From NCBI GenBank assembly GCA_030142905.1, contig JASJOG010000148.1, forward strand, positions 402,501 to 466,500: DNA of 64,000 nucleotides, given 5' to 3'. This stretch comes from Heliopora coerulea (taxonomy: Eukaryota; Cnidaria; Anthozoa; Scleralcyonacea; Helioporidae). Shown in pieces: positions 50,259 to 61,200 of the stretch. Position 1 is the first letter of the stretch. Each line of letters begins with the position of its first letter. The notes under the pieces were generated by a model. That model had not been told where the DNA came from and made no database searches. It saw nothing but the letters and a program-made list of their open reading frames with translations. Both the position numbers and the translations under genes were made by a program.

Positions 50259-51003
50259 TGTTAAATATTCTAACGAACAATGGCAGATTGATTTGATGGA
50301 TATGACATTTATGGAACGATATAATTCTCGTGTAAAATATTTGTTGGTTGTGATAGATGTTTATAGTAGATTTGTTTGGGTTAAGGAATTAAGGAATAAA
50401 AATTCGATTTATGTTGCTGAAAAATTTAAAGAAATAATTGATAAGGAAAACGTTTTGCCTGATGTTATTCACAGTGACAAAGGGGGAGAATTTTCTGAAA
50501 TAAAAAAAATGTCAAAAAATGGTGCTTTTGGAAAAGTCATAAAATATTGGTCAAATGAAAATTATGAAATGAAGAGCATGATTGTCAAAAGATTCATTCG
50601 AACACTGAGAATGATGTTGTCAAAGGTTTTGTATGGTTTGTATGGAAAAACAGAGGGACGGTATACAAATATTTTGGATAAGGTCATTGATAGGTATAAT
50701 AATACACCACATAAAGGAGTGGATTACAATAAACCGTCTGATATATTTCATAATAAAATTGAAATATCTCGAATTTTTAAGTATAGGGGTTATTTTGATT
50801 TCAAACCGTTTTACAAAAAAGGATCCATATTGAAGGAACAAGAGAGAGTTAGGGTTGCACAATTGAAATCCAAATTTGAAAAAGAAAGTACTTTGAAATG
50901 GAGTAAAGAAATTTTTCGGGTGAAAAAAGTTCGTTTGACCGATCCTGTGACTTATGTTATTGAAGACAAAAAAAAAAGAAACATTGTCTGGTGTGTTTTA
51001 TAG
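50221..51003 (+). CDS. rve-type integrase with Lys in place of the catalytic Glu
   Basis: A 260-codon frame with no internal stop. WQIDLMDM gives the first Asp (about residue 24) and VIHSDKGGEF the second (about 86). The third block reads MIVKRFIRTLR, where Polinton integrases have VERFNRTLK, so residue 123 is Lys. A one-base change (GAA to AAA) at 50587 explains it. The C-terminal part keeps the SH3/chromodomain-like sequence (FKYRGYFDFKPFYKKGS, VTYVIED). The usual N-terminal zinc-binding region is missing or out of frame, and the annotated first codons are doubtful. The enzyme would join element ends to host DNA; this copy is predicted not to. Confidence 0.85.
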   Translation: MIENNCFFLLKVDVKYSNEQWQIDLMDMTFMERYNSRVKYLLVVIDVYSRFVWVKELRNKNSIYVAEKFKEIIDKENVLPDVIHSDKGGEFSEIKKMSKNGAFGKVIKYWSNENYEMKSMIVKRFIRTLRMMLSKVLYGLYGKTEGRYTNILDKVIDRYNNTPHKGVDYNKPSDIFHNKIEISRIFKYRGYFDFKPFYKKGSILKEQERVRVAQLKSKFEKESTLKWSKEIFRVKKVRLTDPVTYVIEDKKKRNIVWCVL

Positions 51004-51050
51004 GGAAGAATTACAAAAAGTATAAAGTTTTACATTAGAAATATCAAGGT

Positions 51051-51968
51051 ATGTCATCATCCATAATATTTGTGTCAAATCAAAAGACTGAAAGAAGGAA
51101 TAATAAAGTGAATGATTTCGAAATTGATGTGAAACCTGAAATAGATGCAAGATCAGGAAAAAAAGAAATAGTGGTTGAAGAAATTCTATATCCAAAAACG
51201 ATTTCCAGCATTCATCCTCGAAATAAAGAGGAATTTAAATTCAAATTTAAATTGAGTCTTGAAAGATTTTTTAAACATAAAACTTCTGATTTTGTTTTTG
51301 GAAAAAGTAAATTCACATCTGAACATGATTGGATTTATATTCCTTATGGACACCATGAGTTAAAAAATTTGTTGAAATTTATTAACAAATATTTGTGTAA
51401 AGTCAATTGTGGTGTAGAAAGAGTAATGGGACAAAAATGCATTATTGTGTGCAATAAGAATATTAGCATGTATTCGTCAGCCCCATTATCATTTGATAAT
51501 TATCAAAACAATGTTTATATGGAAAAATTGACAAACAGATTTAATGATAAAGATCAATATGATTTGAAAATCAAAATAACTTTTTCTTCAGGATTGGTGC
51601 ATGTTTTGGGTATCACAGATGATATCATCACATTTGCATTTAATCATTCAAATTCAACTTCATCTGATATTTTGGAATATAAGGGGTTGTATGTGATGGA
51701 TCCTTCTTACGGGTTGAATTTTATGTCAATTACTTGTGATCAAATAATTCCTGTGAAAATGGGGTTTGAATTTAAGGAAAGATTACTACTGTGTCCTATT
51801 GAATTGCAAAATGATGGTAGAATGACGATATCTTTTGTTCCGAAAAACTGTGTCAGGTTGTTGCGACCAGGCATTATTCGATCAATGCATTTTGTTGTGG
51901 AAGATTTGAATGGTGAAAAAATATATTTTAACGGGGGAAAAATTGTTTTAATATGTTCTATTGTTTGA
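51051..51968 (+). CDS. Penton-like minor capsid protein (single jelly roll), 305 aa
   Basis: The C-terminal LRPGIIRSMHFVVEDLNGEKIYF matches the conserved end of Polinton/adintovirus penton proteins ('lRPG...v.d..G..i.f...'). The middle part has TFSSGLVHVLGITDDI, the 'LLGF'-like strand, and many beta-strand segments. The N-terminus is polar and basic. In the virion it would form the fivefold vertex. It sits between integrase and the small basic proteins, upstream of the major capsid gene. Intact, ATG at 51051. Confidence 0.75.
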   Translation: MSSSIIFVSNQKTERRNNKVNDFEIDVKPEIDARSGKKEIVVEEILYPKTISSIHPRNKEEFKFKFKLSLERFFKHKTSDFVFGKSKFTSEHDWIYIPYGHHELKNLLKFINKYLCKVNCGVERVMGQKCIIVCNKNISMYSSAPLSFDNYQNNVYMEKLTNRFNDKDQYDLKIKITFSSGLVHVLGITDDIITFAFNHSNSTSSDILEYKGLYVMDPSYGLNFMSITCDQIIPVKMGFEFKERLLLCPIELQNDGRMTISFVPKNCVRLLRPGIIRSMHFVVEDLNGEKIYFNGGKIVLICSIV

Positions 51969-51974
51969 AAAAAG

Positions 51975-52118
51975 ATGCGTCAAAAACAGAGAAGACAACG
52001 AGGACATTATTATCTGCAGAAAGGGTCGGGTGGAAGAAACAAGTATGTCGGATTGAACACTTTGTCAAAACAATTGGTGAAATATTCTGTTCTTAATAAA
52101 AGAATGATAAGAAGATGA
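51975..52118 (+). CDS. Small basic protein, 47 aa
   Basis: MRQKQRRQRGHYYLQKGSGG... then a less charged helix and RMIRR. Starts 6 bp after the penton stop. Very basic with Gly-Ser-Gly-Gly. By position and composition it is likely a virion core or DNA-condensing peptide. Confidence 0.55.
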   Translation: MRQKQRRQRGHYYLQKGSGGRNKYVGLNTLSKQLVKYSVLNKRMIRR

Positions 52119-52165
52119 ATAAATTAATTGTATTTTTGAACGAACATTGATTGATTGAATAAAAA

Positions 52166-52480
52166 ATGAGAAGAAGATATATAAAGTATCAGAGAGGAGA
52201 AGGACGAAAAAAAAATTATATGAAATATCAACGGGGTGATGGATTAAGAACTTTGCTGAGTCCTACAGGGACTTTGGGATTACGTTGAGCTCATCCCGCA
52301 AGTGCTTTTCGTCGTCGTAGAAGAAGAGTACAAAGGGGGATAGGATTTTGGGATAAAGTTAAAAATGGAGTGAAAACGGTTGTTTCTCATCCTATAGTGA
52401 GAAAAGTTGCAAAAGATGTCGTCATCCCTCTTGCCATAGGAGCAATACACGAAAAATTGGGAAGAAAAGCACCGATATGA
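52166..52480 (+). pseudogene. Basic core protein (pX/pVI-like) with in-frame TGA, 104 codons
   Basis: The frame opens with a duplicated motif, YIKYQRGEG and YMKYQRGDG. It has a TGA at 52286-52288 and continues without a frame change through FRRRRRRVQRGIGFW into an amphipathic C-terminus (VVSHPIVRKVAKDVVIPLAIGAI). A basic first half with an amphipathic second half is typical of adenovirus-like core/lytic proteins. Stop may be readthrough or decay. Starts 47 bp after the previous gene. Confidence 0.5.
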
Positions 52481-52488
52481 TTTAAAAA

Positions 52489-52963
52489 ATGTGTACTTTG
52501 CAACTCAAATTGAAAGGGATAAATGAACATTCTGATTCTGTAAATGTCGAATCTTATAAAGTTGATTCACATTTGAAAGAAATGTATTACGGTGAAAGAG
52601 CAAATGATGTTATTAATGTTGATATGAAATTGGATAATGTCGAAGTTGAATATGTGTCCGCCTCATTTAAAATCAAGTATGCAAGATATATTGCTTGTGA
52701 TAAGTCTCATAATAGAATGACAAATATAAAAACGGGAACATTTGCGACAAAAACAGATATCGTTTTAAAGAAAGAAGTTTTATGTCATGTCTTATGGAAA
52801 CGAATTGGATTTGACAGAAGACGTTTATAAAATCCCTGTCAAATTTTTGATGGGAAAGGACACGTTAAATGAAAATTTCAAGTTTTTTTTGGAATATGAT
52901 GATGGGTCGAAATTGACTAATCAAGATTCCGTTAATATTATTTTTAGAACCACTTTTGAGTGA
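52489..52963 (+). pseudogene. Beta-rich protein of unknown function, frameshifted
   Basis: The frame from 52489 (MCTLQLKLKGINEHSD) runs to about 52780. There a second frame takes over (ELDLTEDVYKIPVKF, FFLEYDDGSKLTNQD) and ends at 52963. About 157 residues in all. The alternating pattern suggests a beta-sandwich. No family recognised. It lies between core and capsid genes, so a structural role is plausible. Confidence 0.4.
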
Positions 52964-52969
52964 GAAAAA

Positions 52970-53314
52970 ATGTCAATTAGGAATTGTAATTCAACAAAAC
53001 CTTCAAGACGTTTTCAAAGAAGGAATTGTTTGAAGCAAAGTTCAAAACCTGTGAATTATACAGAAATGTATAAACTACATGGAGTTCCTGTTCATAATGC
53101 TGAAGCTGTGAAACAATTTAATGAAAAACGTGAAAATTATCAACGTTTGCAAGCTTTGGAAAAATGTAAACAAATGCGTGAAAATCTCATGAGAAAAAAA
53201 ACAGAAACAAAATCTAAAAAGACAAACAATCAAAATAAAATAAAACCCAAATATACTGATATGGAATCAATTAAAAAAAAAAATAGAAAAAAAATATCTC
53301 AATGTTTAATTTAA
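52970..53314 (+). CDS. Basic protein, 114 aa
   Basis: The ATG at 52970 lies 7 bp after the previous stop. Arg-rich N-terminus (RRFQRRNCLKQ), then VNYTEMYKLHGVPVHNAEAVKQF, then a long Lys-rich helix (EKCKQMRENLMRKKTETKSKK). Possibly a core or scaffolding protein. No family recognised. Confidence 0.45.
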   Translation: MSIRNCNSTKPSRRFQRRNCLKQSSKPVNYTEMYKLHGVPVHNAEAVKQFNEKRENYQRLQALEKCKQMRENLMRKKTETKSKKTNNQNKIKPKYTDMESIKKKNRKKISQCLI

Positions 53315-53357
53315 ATAAATAAAATTTTTTCTCATTTTTTAAGTCAATTTTTAAAAA

Positions 53358-54868
53358 ATGTCGTTTCTCTTGGAAATGTGGGAGCGAGAGAATTGACTGA
53401 AGAAAATGCTGGGAAAGAATTGGTTCCCTATTTAAACAACGAAAATCAAGAAATGATTTATGATGATGATTCAGAGATGTTTAGAGAGATACCGGTTAAT
53501 GATGATGTTTGGGAAAATGCGTTTTTGAAAGTAAATCATACAGAAAGTTCCGATTCGGAAATATTGACCTTTGAAAAAGGTGAAAGTGGGGGTGGAGTTA
53601 TAAAATTAGATGAAACCAGTATGGAGGGGACGTTAAAAATTAAATACGATGGAGATGATTTGAATGATGACACTTGGCTGGATTGTATGCCTCGTCCTTT
53701 CCATTCATTATGGAAAACTGTTGATGTTAGTGTGAATGGAGTTAGTATCACAAATTCACATACAGATAATTTGTTTGTGATAGATATTTTGAATCGATTA
53801 TATCAGCATAGAGAAAAAACTAATGATTTGGCTGGTGTTTCTTTGGGATATATTGACAAACCAGGACAACAGGGTTATTTGTCAAAAATCAATTCAGTGG
53901 CAACTTCAACAACGGCAAAAACAAAAAATGGTTACAACAGAGTTAAAAATTTGAGTGGAGGGAGATATATTGTTGATAATATGAGTTTTGGCTTTTTCGG
54001 GGTGGGTCCTCAATTTATACCTGTTAATAATAGAATAAAAGTGAAATTCACAAAAGATTCCAGTAGAAGATTTTTCACAGGAAGTGAAATGGAAAGGGAT
54101 GCACAATTGGATGGCACTGACAGTCATTTTCATATAGCAAATGCTCATGTTAACACGCCTCATGCAAATTTCACTGCTCACATCACAAATGGAGGACAAT
54201 CAGCCACCAATTTGGGGAATCTCGATAAGCTAAAAACAGAAATAGATCAATTTGAAATTTTTTACAAGGTTGCGACTCCGAGTGCACAAATACAAGAAGA
54301 TATAAATAGAATGCTTGATGTGGAAGGAAAATATATCAATATATTTTATCAAGAAATTCATGTCAGGGGAGAACCTCATAAATTGTCAAATTCCAAATAT
54401 ACATGTAATAATGTTTTTGGATTTAATTGTCCCACTGTGTTAATTCTCACAATAGTGAGATCTGATTATGTTAATGGCGATTTTTTCAGAACTCCATCTC
54501 ATTGTACATGGGAAAAAATCAAAAAGGTTGTGGTAAAAGTCAACAATATTCCTCTTCCCGTCAAAATTGAAAGTAAGCAAGATGCTTATTATCACACTCG
54601 AAAAGCATTGCATTTGGGAGATTCTGAAAACATGTTTGTTGATTTTGACAATTATGAAGATGGAGATTGTATTATGGTTTTTGAAATGAATCCAAATTGT
54701 GATTCTCATTTGAAAGTTTTGCCAAAAGAATTAAAGAAAAGTGTTAGTATTGAAATAGAATTTGAAACGACTCCAAATGTCGAGGTTTATATTTATTCAA
54801 CAGGATTGATGAATCAAGTTTGTAAAATTGCAACCATGCAAACCACATTTAAACAATTGGCAATTTGA
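53358..54868 (+). CDS. Major capsid protein, double jelly roll (Polinton/adintovirus hexon)
   Basis: About 500 residues. The main frame contains RPFHSLWKTVDVSVNGVSI, the signature 'lHSLf..vdv.lNg' of Polinton capsid proteins. It also has NRIKVKFTKDSSRRFF, then NVFGFNCPTVLILTIVRSDY and VNGDFFRTP. These correspond to the second jelly-roll and capsomer-facing loops. The start ATG at 53358 (MSFLLEM) is in a different frame from the rest. Since Polinton capsids usually begin MSFL, a one-base indel at about 53370-53380 is likely. No in-frame ATG exists nearer the main frame. It would assemble pseudo-hexameric capsomers. Length is normal for the family. Confidence 0.85.
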
Positions 54869-54888
54869 TTTTTTTTTTTTATTTTAAG

Positions 54889-55083
54889 ATGAAGTCTTTG
54901 GGATATATCAAAGGAATTAGAAAGAAACAAAGAAAAAGCCAGAATGTGTCAAACAATATTAAAATATCTCAAGTCCATTCCAGACCTCCTTTTTCAGGCA
55001 TACCACAACGTATTGAAGTTGTGACTCCTGCTTCTTTGTTTCCAAACAAAAGTTATTTGAAAACAGTTTACAGAGTTGTATGA
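54889..55083 (+). CDS. Small basic protein, 64 aa
   Basis: ATG at 54889, MKSLGYIKGIRKKQRKSQ..., then PPFSGIPQRIEVVTP. Basic first half. Begins 20 bp after the capsid stop. Unrecognised, probably a small virion protein. Confidence 0.45.
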   Translation: MKSLGYIKGIRKKQRKSQNVSNNIKISQVHSRPPFSGIPQRIEVVTPASLFPNKSYLKTVYRVV

Positions 55084-55157
55084 CGATTCAGAAACTTTTG
55101 AAAATGTGAAAAAATGTATATTTTTTCGCAGATTTTGTATTAATTACACTTCAAAGC

Positions 55158-55803
55158 ATGAACAAAAATAAAGTTGAAAAAATACCTGAATATGAAAATT
55201 CCGATGTGGACGATGATGACAAACATGAGAGATATGAATATGATGATAATGTGAAATCTTGTAAAATAAAAAAAAAAAAAAATCATAATAAAATTAAAAA
55301 AAAATTATGATGATGATGATAGTGATGAATATTACACTGAAGAAATTTTGAACCATCATAAATCAAAAAAAAAAGAAATTGATTTTGAGAATGCTGATTC
55401 AGATATTGATAATGATGACAAATTGAGTTACATTGTTCACGTCGTTTTGGAAGAATTGAAAGGTGAAAAATCCAATAGCAAAAGTCAAAAAAAAGAAGAA
55501 AATGAAACCATGGTCAAATTTGCAAAAGAAATTTACAAATATTTGTCAAGCGATCATATAAAAAGAAACAAATATTTGATTTGTCATACTGAGTTTCAAC
55601 GTAAGTTGAAAAAATTGATGAAGTCTATTTATAATTTGGATTCTCGTGATGAAACCATTCCAAAATTTAGTGAAACTGAAAAATCTTTAATGAAAATATT
55701 TAAGGAAAAACAAGAGCATCATGATAGGCGATTTATGCTAGTTGAAAATAACATATTTTTAAATATGACGAGAAAAATTTCAAAATATTTGAAGAGATTT
55801 TAA
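55158..55803 (+). pseudogene. Charged protein of unknown function, frameshift in an A-run
   Basis: The ATG at 55158 opens an Asp-rich, then Lys-rich frame (SDVDDDDKHERYEYDDN). The reading continues in the next frame after a run of A at about 55296-55304 (DDDDSDEYYTEEIL) to 55803. About 215 residues. The second half has a helical block (KFAKEIYKYLSSDHIKR, FQRKLKKLMKSIYNLD). No family recognised. A13 and A9 runs make indels or sequencing error likely. Confidence 0.4.
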
Positions 55804-55843
55804 TTTTATATTTTTTTAGCTGCCTTGTATACAATAATAAAAA

Positions 55844-56596
55844 ATGAGTGGAAATAGCATTCAAAAATTACAAGTGATAGATCCAGCTGTTTTGAAATCA
55901 TTACTAGAACAATTAAATGCAAATATGAAAAGACAAACAGTTGCAAACATTGTTGATGATGAATCAGGTATGGCTGAATTAATACATGATTATGATAAAT
56001 TTTTGGCACAACCTGAAAAAAGTTCTTTGAAAGATAGTTTAAGACAAAATTTGTATTCTCGTATACAACAACACAAAGACAACAGGAAAAAAGATCTCAA
56101 ATCCCGAATTTGACAACCAGAAATCAATTGGATGAACAAACTGACAATCAGGATGATGAGGAACATTTGACACCACACGCTGCTCGTATTTCCACAAAAT
56201 TTCATGCTCAAAGTGTCAAAAATTTTCAAAAAAGATTGGAAATAAAAGGAATTAAAAGCAGTAAAGATGGATTTTTGGTTGTGAACAAAAAAAAAACCCA
56301 ATATACCTTATGAGGGTGTTTTAAATGATTTTGGTAGAAATATAAGATCGAAAAGCAGTTTTAGATTATCTGAGAATGAAAAACAAAGAACTATGAGAAT
56401 ACTTGGTGAAGCAGGTTTTGCTCAATATTTGATTCCGAATCAACAAATGAAATTGGCTTATGGGACAAATATGCCAGACATCAAACAACATTTAATTGCA
56501 AAATCAAGTCCCATGAAAAAGAGATCCAAAACAAAACGACAAGGAGGGGAAGTCAGTTGGGAAAAAGTCAAGCGTCAAATTTATAGAGACACTTGA
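55844..56596 (+). pseudogene. Polinton-type accessory protein, two frame changes
   Basis: Starts MSGNSIQKLQVIDPAVLKSLLEQL, similar in layout to the Polinton protein that begins with a 'vDP..L..L' block. It contains DDESGMAELIHDYD and SSLKDSLRQNLYSRI. The frame changes at about 56100 and again in the A9 run at about 56287. The tail (LGEAGFAQYLIPNQQM) again fits that family's end. About 250 codons. The family's function is not known. It precedes the protease gene. Confidence 0.45.
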
Positions 56597-56697
56597 TATG
56601 TAAATATGATGTAAATCAACATATTAAAATACACTTGAACTTGTTTATCCAATCATAATATAAATCGGTGACAAAATTACGATGAAACATTGACAAC

Positions 56698-57474
56698 ATG
56701 AAAATTAACGAAGAAGTATTTCGACATGAAGTTTTGGACACCAAAACTTTGGATCATTTTTTGACCTTGAAACAATATTGGGATTTTTGTAACGATAAAT
56801 TCATTCCATTGACTTGTGGTGTATTTCCTGCCGATGAAACACCAAGTGAAAACTTCGATTTCGTCAATAATCAACAAATTTCGTGGATATCAAATACCAA
56901 TCCTTCTCATAAACCTGGCATGCATTGGGTATCAATATTACGAGATGCAGAAAATCTAAGATCAACAGCATCAGGAGATGAAATGGAAATTTGTCATAAA
57001 GTGATTTATTATGTGGTTGACAGTTGGGGATCCAAGCATACGGACAAAACTTGTAAACATATAATTGAAACTCTGGAAGGCAACTTCACTATGGCAAATT
57101 TCAACCATTCAACTCATATGTTGACAGCCAATTTGCATTGTATATGTCAGTTTGAAATAAATTTTCCAGTCTTGAAAAGGATTCAACATGCAACCTTTGA
57201 AAATTGTGGGTGGTATGCTCTTCAATTTTGTAATATGAGTAAAGAAGAGTTGATCAAATGGGCAAATTCCGATCTCAACGATTACGGACAGATCAAACCG
57301 AATTATACTAATATGACAGAATATTTCAAGATAAGTTTTTTTCCAATCATTGTACAACCCACATGTGTGGATTATATCGATTACAAAATAAAAACGATCA
57401 ATGAATTACCTCCATGTAAACATAATCAAGGATGTTGTAGTCAAAAATATGCTTATTCAAAATATTTTGATTAA
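56698..57474 (+). CDS. Adenain-like cysteine protease
   Basis: 258 residues, intact, ATG at 56698. The catalytic set of adenovirus-type (C5/Ulp1-like) proteases is visible: GMHWVSIL (His), YYVVDSWGS (Asp) and ENCGWYALQF (nucleophile Cys). GVFPADETPSENFDFV forms the substrate-cleft region before it. The C-terminus carries several Cys (PPCKHNQGCCSQK). In adenoviruses and adintoviruses it processes core and minor capsid proteins during maturation. It converges on the ATPase gene with an 8-bp gap. Confidence 0.88.
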   Translation: MKINEEVFRHEVLDTKTLDHFLTLKQYWDFCNDKFIPLTCGVFPADETPSENFDFVNNQQISWISNTNPSHKPGMHWVSILRDAENLRSTASGDEMEICHKVIYYVVDSWGSKHTDKTCKHIIETLEGNFTMANFNHSTHMLTANLHCICQFEINFPVLKRIQHATFENCGWYALQFCNMSKEELIKWANSDLNDYGQIKPNYTNMTEYFKISFFPIIVQPTCVDYIDYKIKTINELPPCKHNQGCCSQKYAYSKYFD

Positions 57475-57482
57475 AAAAAAAT

Positions 57483-58236
57483 TTATTCAGTCAATTTATT
57501 ATACACATATAAATATTCGTTAGGTAAAATTCCTTGTCTAATTCTTGCATTTTCCATGACTTTGACAGTGCTATCCAACAAAAGATTTGGATGAGATGTG
57601 TCTTGATTTTCAAAAGCTTCTCTTAAGATTTCTCTTATTTCCTTTGCATCGAATCCTCTAGATCTGAGCACATGTTTTGCATTTCTTTTGTCAGATTTGT
57701 TGGGAAACACAATATAATTAGCATTACTAAATAACATTCTAAATTTCGAACTTGAAAACATCAAATCTTGTACAACAAAAATGTAATTTATGTTCTCGTG
57801 ATGACATTTTTGTGTGACCAATTCTTCAACGTATTGCATAATTTTTTTCCGAGAACCCACTGCCAGCATCATATCGTCCATAATCACCAAATTATGTTTA
57901 AATTCATTGTCATCTTCCAATTCAACTTTACGTTTGAATTTTTTTGTCATCCATTTTCCCTTCGTTATTTGACATGTTGGTTTTCACAGGATGAAAGGTT
58001 ACAGTTTTCAATGAATCATCATCGAGATTTGCAGAATTGATGAGTTCAGCCATATATAAGAACAAAACGTTTTTTAAAGTATGTCCCTTGTTGATATGAG
58101 AAAAATACTTTATAAATTTAAAAATCCAAGTTGTTTTCCCTGTTTGACTAGGACCAACCATCAGCATAAAAAAAGGAAAATTCATGCCTATTGTAGGATT
58201 TTTTATTCCTTTCTGTTTCTGAAAAAAAAAAATCAA
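57483..58236 (-). pseudogene. FtsK/HerA-type packaging ATPase, frameshifted
   Basis: The first frame (58236-57928) carries Walker A, VGPSQTGKTTWIFKF, after FPFFMLM. The second frame (57950-57483) carries Walker B, HNLVIMDDMM, then FVVQDLMFSSSKFRMLF and the C-terminal part. Frames overlap at 57928-57950, so a single indel separates them. About 245 residues in total, normal for the family. It pumps viral DNA into the capsid. It follows the polymerase gene directly on the same strand. A T-run ending in CAG (minus, about 58210-58230) before the first codons looks like a splice acceptor. Confidence 0.8.
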
Positions 58237-61200
58237 TGTTGTTTATAACCCCACGGAACAGTTGTAAAATCTTTGTTGATTTTTCTTTTGTCAAAAGTGA
58301 ACGACAATTTTTTCAACGTGTTTCTTTTCTGGATATGCAATTTACTGTCAACTTGAAAAAGATCATTTTGTTCAAAATTTACTCCTGTTCCTTTACACTC
58401 CAATACATCACACAAAGAGTCGAAATTTATTCTTTTTTCTTCTTTCAAAGTTTTGGAAAGTTTAAAACCTTTCACATGTGTTATTTCGATCAGATCATTT
58501 GTGACGTAGGAATAACTTTTTGGTCCTGTCGAAACAAATAGATTGATATACTGATTTTGATTTAATTGCGAATCCAAACAACCCAAATCTCTGCTAACAT
58601 CCAAAATATGTTCGCAATGTTTTGAATAGTAAAATATAGAATCAGTATCATAATACAACACGCTTTTTTCTGGTAATTTGTTTATATATTCCAACAATTT
58701 TAATCGTGAATAACATGTTATATAACTACCTATTGAAACGTACACTTTGTTGACTTTGTAATTGTGCTCTTCCTTATAATTACACACCACGCGTGCCGAA
58801 TTGCAATCCAATATGTCGAAATAAACCAATTCGTATTCCTTATTCTCAATATAATGCATCAATTCCTCATAATCGTTAACAAAATAAACGGATGCTTTGT
58901 TCGGATTTTGACATAATTTGCCCCATAAAGAATTCAAAATTAATTTCATCACATATCTCATTGCTTCGTTTTTACCACTTGGAATGTCTGATGGTTCGAC
59001 ATAAATTCCAAAATCTTTCATCAATTTTTCCGAGAGTTCTTTTTTTGCATTTTCCTCATCATTCATTCTTTCTTTTGGTATTCCTGAATATTGAGTTTTT
59101 AAAGTGTAAAATTTTGCAATGTATTTTTCAAAAATTTTAATTTTTTTATTGTAATAAATCAATTTGTATATTTTATGAATTGTATAACCCCTATCCAAAG
59201 CTTCATAGATTTCATGCAAACACCATGTCCCAAAAAGCAATTTTTCTTCCGTTGTATGATTGCATATGGATTAATTTTCTTTCAAATGTGCACATTCGAA
59301 ACATAAAGGAAAACACAATTTGTTGTCAATTCTTACAGGCAAAACAGGAAAATACAAATAATTAGGAGGAACTATTTTACATTTGAGAAAACCACAACGT
59401 CTGTCACATTTGTCTTTTTTCATTTCCCTTTCCAAAAATTGTCTATTTCTTTCTTCCACAACATCAACTGATGGATTACCAACAGGGAATTAATTGAAAA
59501 ATTGAATGGATGGATATAAAGAAACAAAATCGACATAATGAATTCTACCACCATTATAACAATCTTTGTAAAGAATTGTGGGAGATGTTCTTCCTCCATA
59601 CAATTAATTTCTTATTTTTATTGGAGTGTTTTCATAATGTTTTTTGAAACCCCTCTCTTTTTCCAGTTTCAAAAATTTGCATTCCTTCATTGTCACAATT
59701 TTTTTACATCTTCTTTTTAAATAATTCAACCTTGACGATGTTTCCAAATTTAATTTCCCAAAACTTTTTTTGCATTTTTTGTTGAAATCTTTCAAATTAT
59801 AACAACTGGAACAGCCATGAAAAAAACAACCCAAAAATTCATAAATTGTATTTGTGGATTCGTTGTATCCGTCAACATAAAAGTTATCTATTCTTTTTTC
59901 TCCTAATTTGTGATATACCCATCTGAAATTTTCCCCTTCACCAATTTGTTCATTAATTTCATTCAACCATCAAATTGCAACTTTACTTTGGTTTTTCAGT
60001 TTTGAGGAACCATTATAACCCAAAACAGGTTCCACTCCTAGAAGATTAGGAAGGGGAAAGGATTGATTGAAAACATTTAACGCAAGAGAAGAAATGGTCA
60101 TAATTTCGGGATCAAATAACACTTCTGTCTTTGCATGTTGAAAAATTATTTCATGAAATTTTAACAGACTTTTTGTTAGAATAAACACATCATTTGTGCA
60201 ATACTCCATTACTTCGTTTCGTAAAATATACGTTTCATTTTTCTTCCATTCATACCACTTTTCAAAATCTTTCAATTCTTTTTCATTCATATTATTGGTA
60301 AGATGAATCTTATCAGGAATGACACCTTTATAATTTAAATTGGTAAAATCATAAGGATAATAACCCTTTTTGATATGTGATCCAAAATCAAACATGTTAA
60401 CCAGATTTTTCAATGACGTTGGGCAAAATAGCATGCTATCTAACACTTCTGCATTTTTATAAATTAATTTCAAAATTCTGTAACCATTCATAATGACTTT
60501 AGGAATCAATCCTCTTTGGCAAACCAAATAGCGCAACAAAAATAACGTGTCAAACTTTGACCCATTATGAGCAAACCATCTACTTCTCACATTTTTTTCA
60601 GCAACTTGCAAAAAGTATTGACCAAATAATTCTTCTGTACATTTTCCTTCAAAAGTCACCCAAGTATCCAATTCACAACATTGATATTCAAGCTTCCTAC
60701 TCATATCATTCATACAAACATTACAAAATTTATAAATTGCAACAAAATAACCTTTGAATATGCCTAAATTTTCTGGATTTGCATCTGTTTCAAAATCAAA
60801 TACGTAAACTTCACATTTTTCATCAAAATTTTTGGTGTAGAATAATTTTCCTCTTTTTTTCACGGGAAGAAAACAATTATGAATGGAAGGCCTTTTTGTT
60901 TCACATATCTTACAATAAGTAATCGAACAATCATGTTTCTTTTTAGTCCCCTTTGAATCGACGTAATAAAATTTCCTAACCACTGAACAACAAATTGTGC
61001 AAAAACAATACAAATCACAAGGTGAAATATTCTTTTTTCCTTCAAAGTTTTTGATTCCCACCACCAATGATTTTTTGTAGTGCGAATTTAAACAAAATAG
61101 GTTGTCAAAAGCACAATTACATAGCGGGCAAATCGTGTGACCTTCAAATGAAGAATTGACTGGATGTAATTGCTTGCATTTAAAACAATTGAACTGATCA

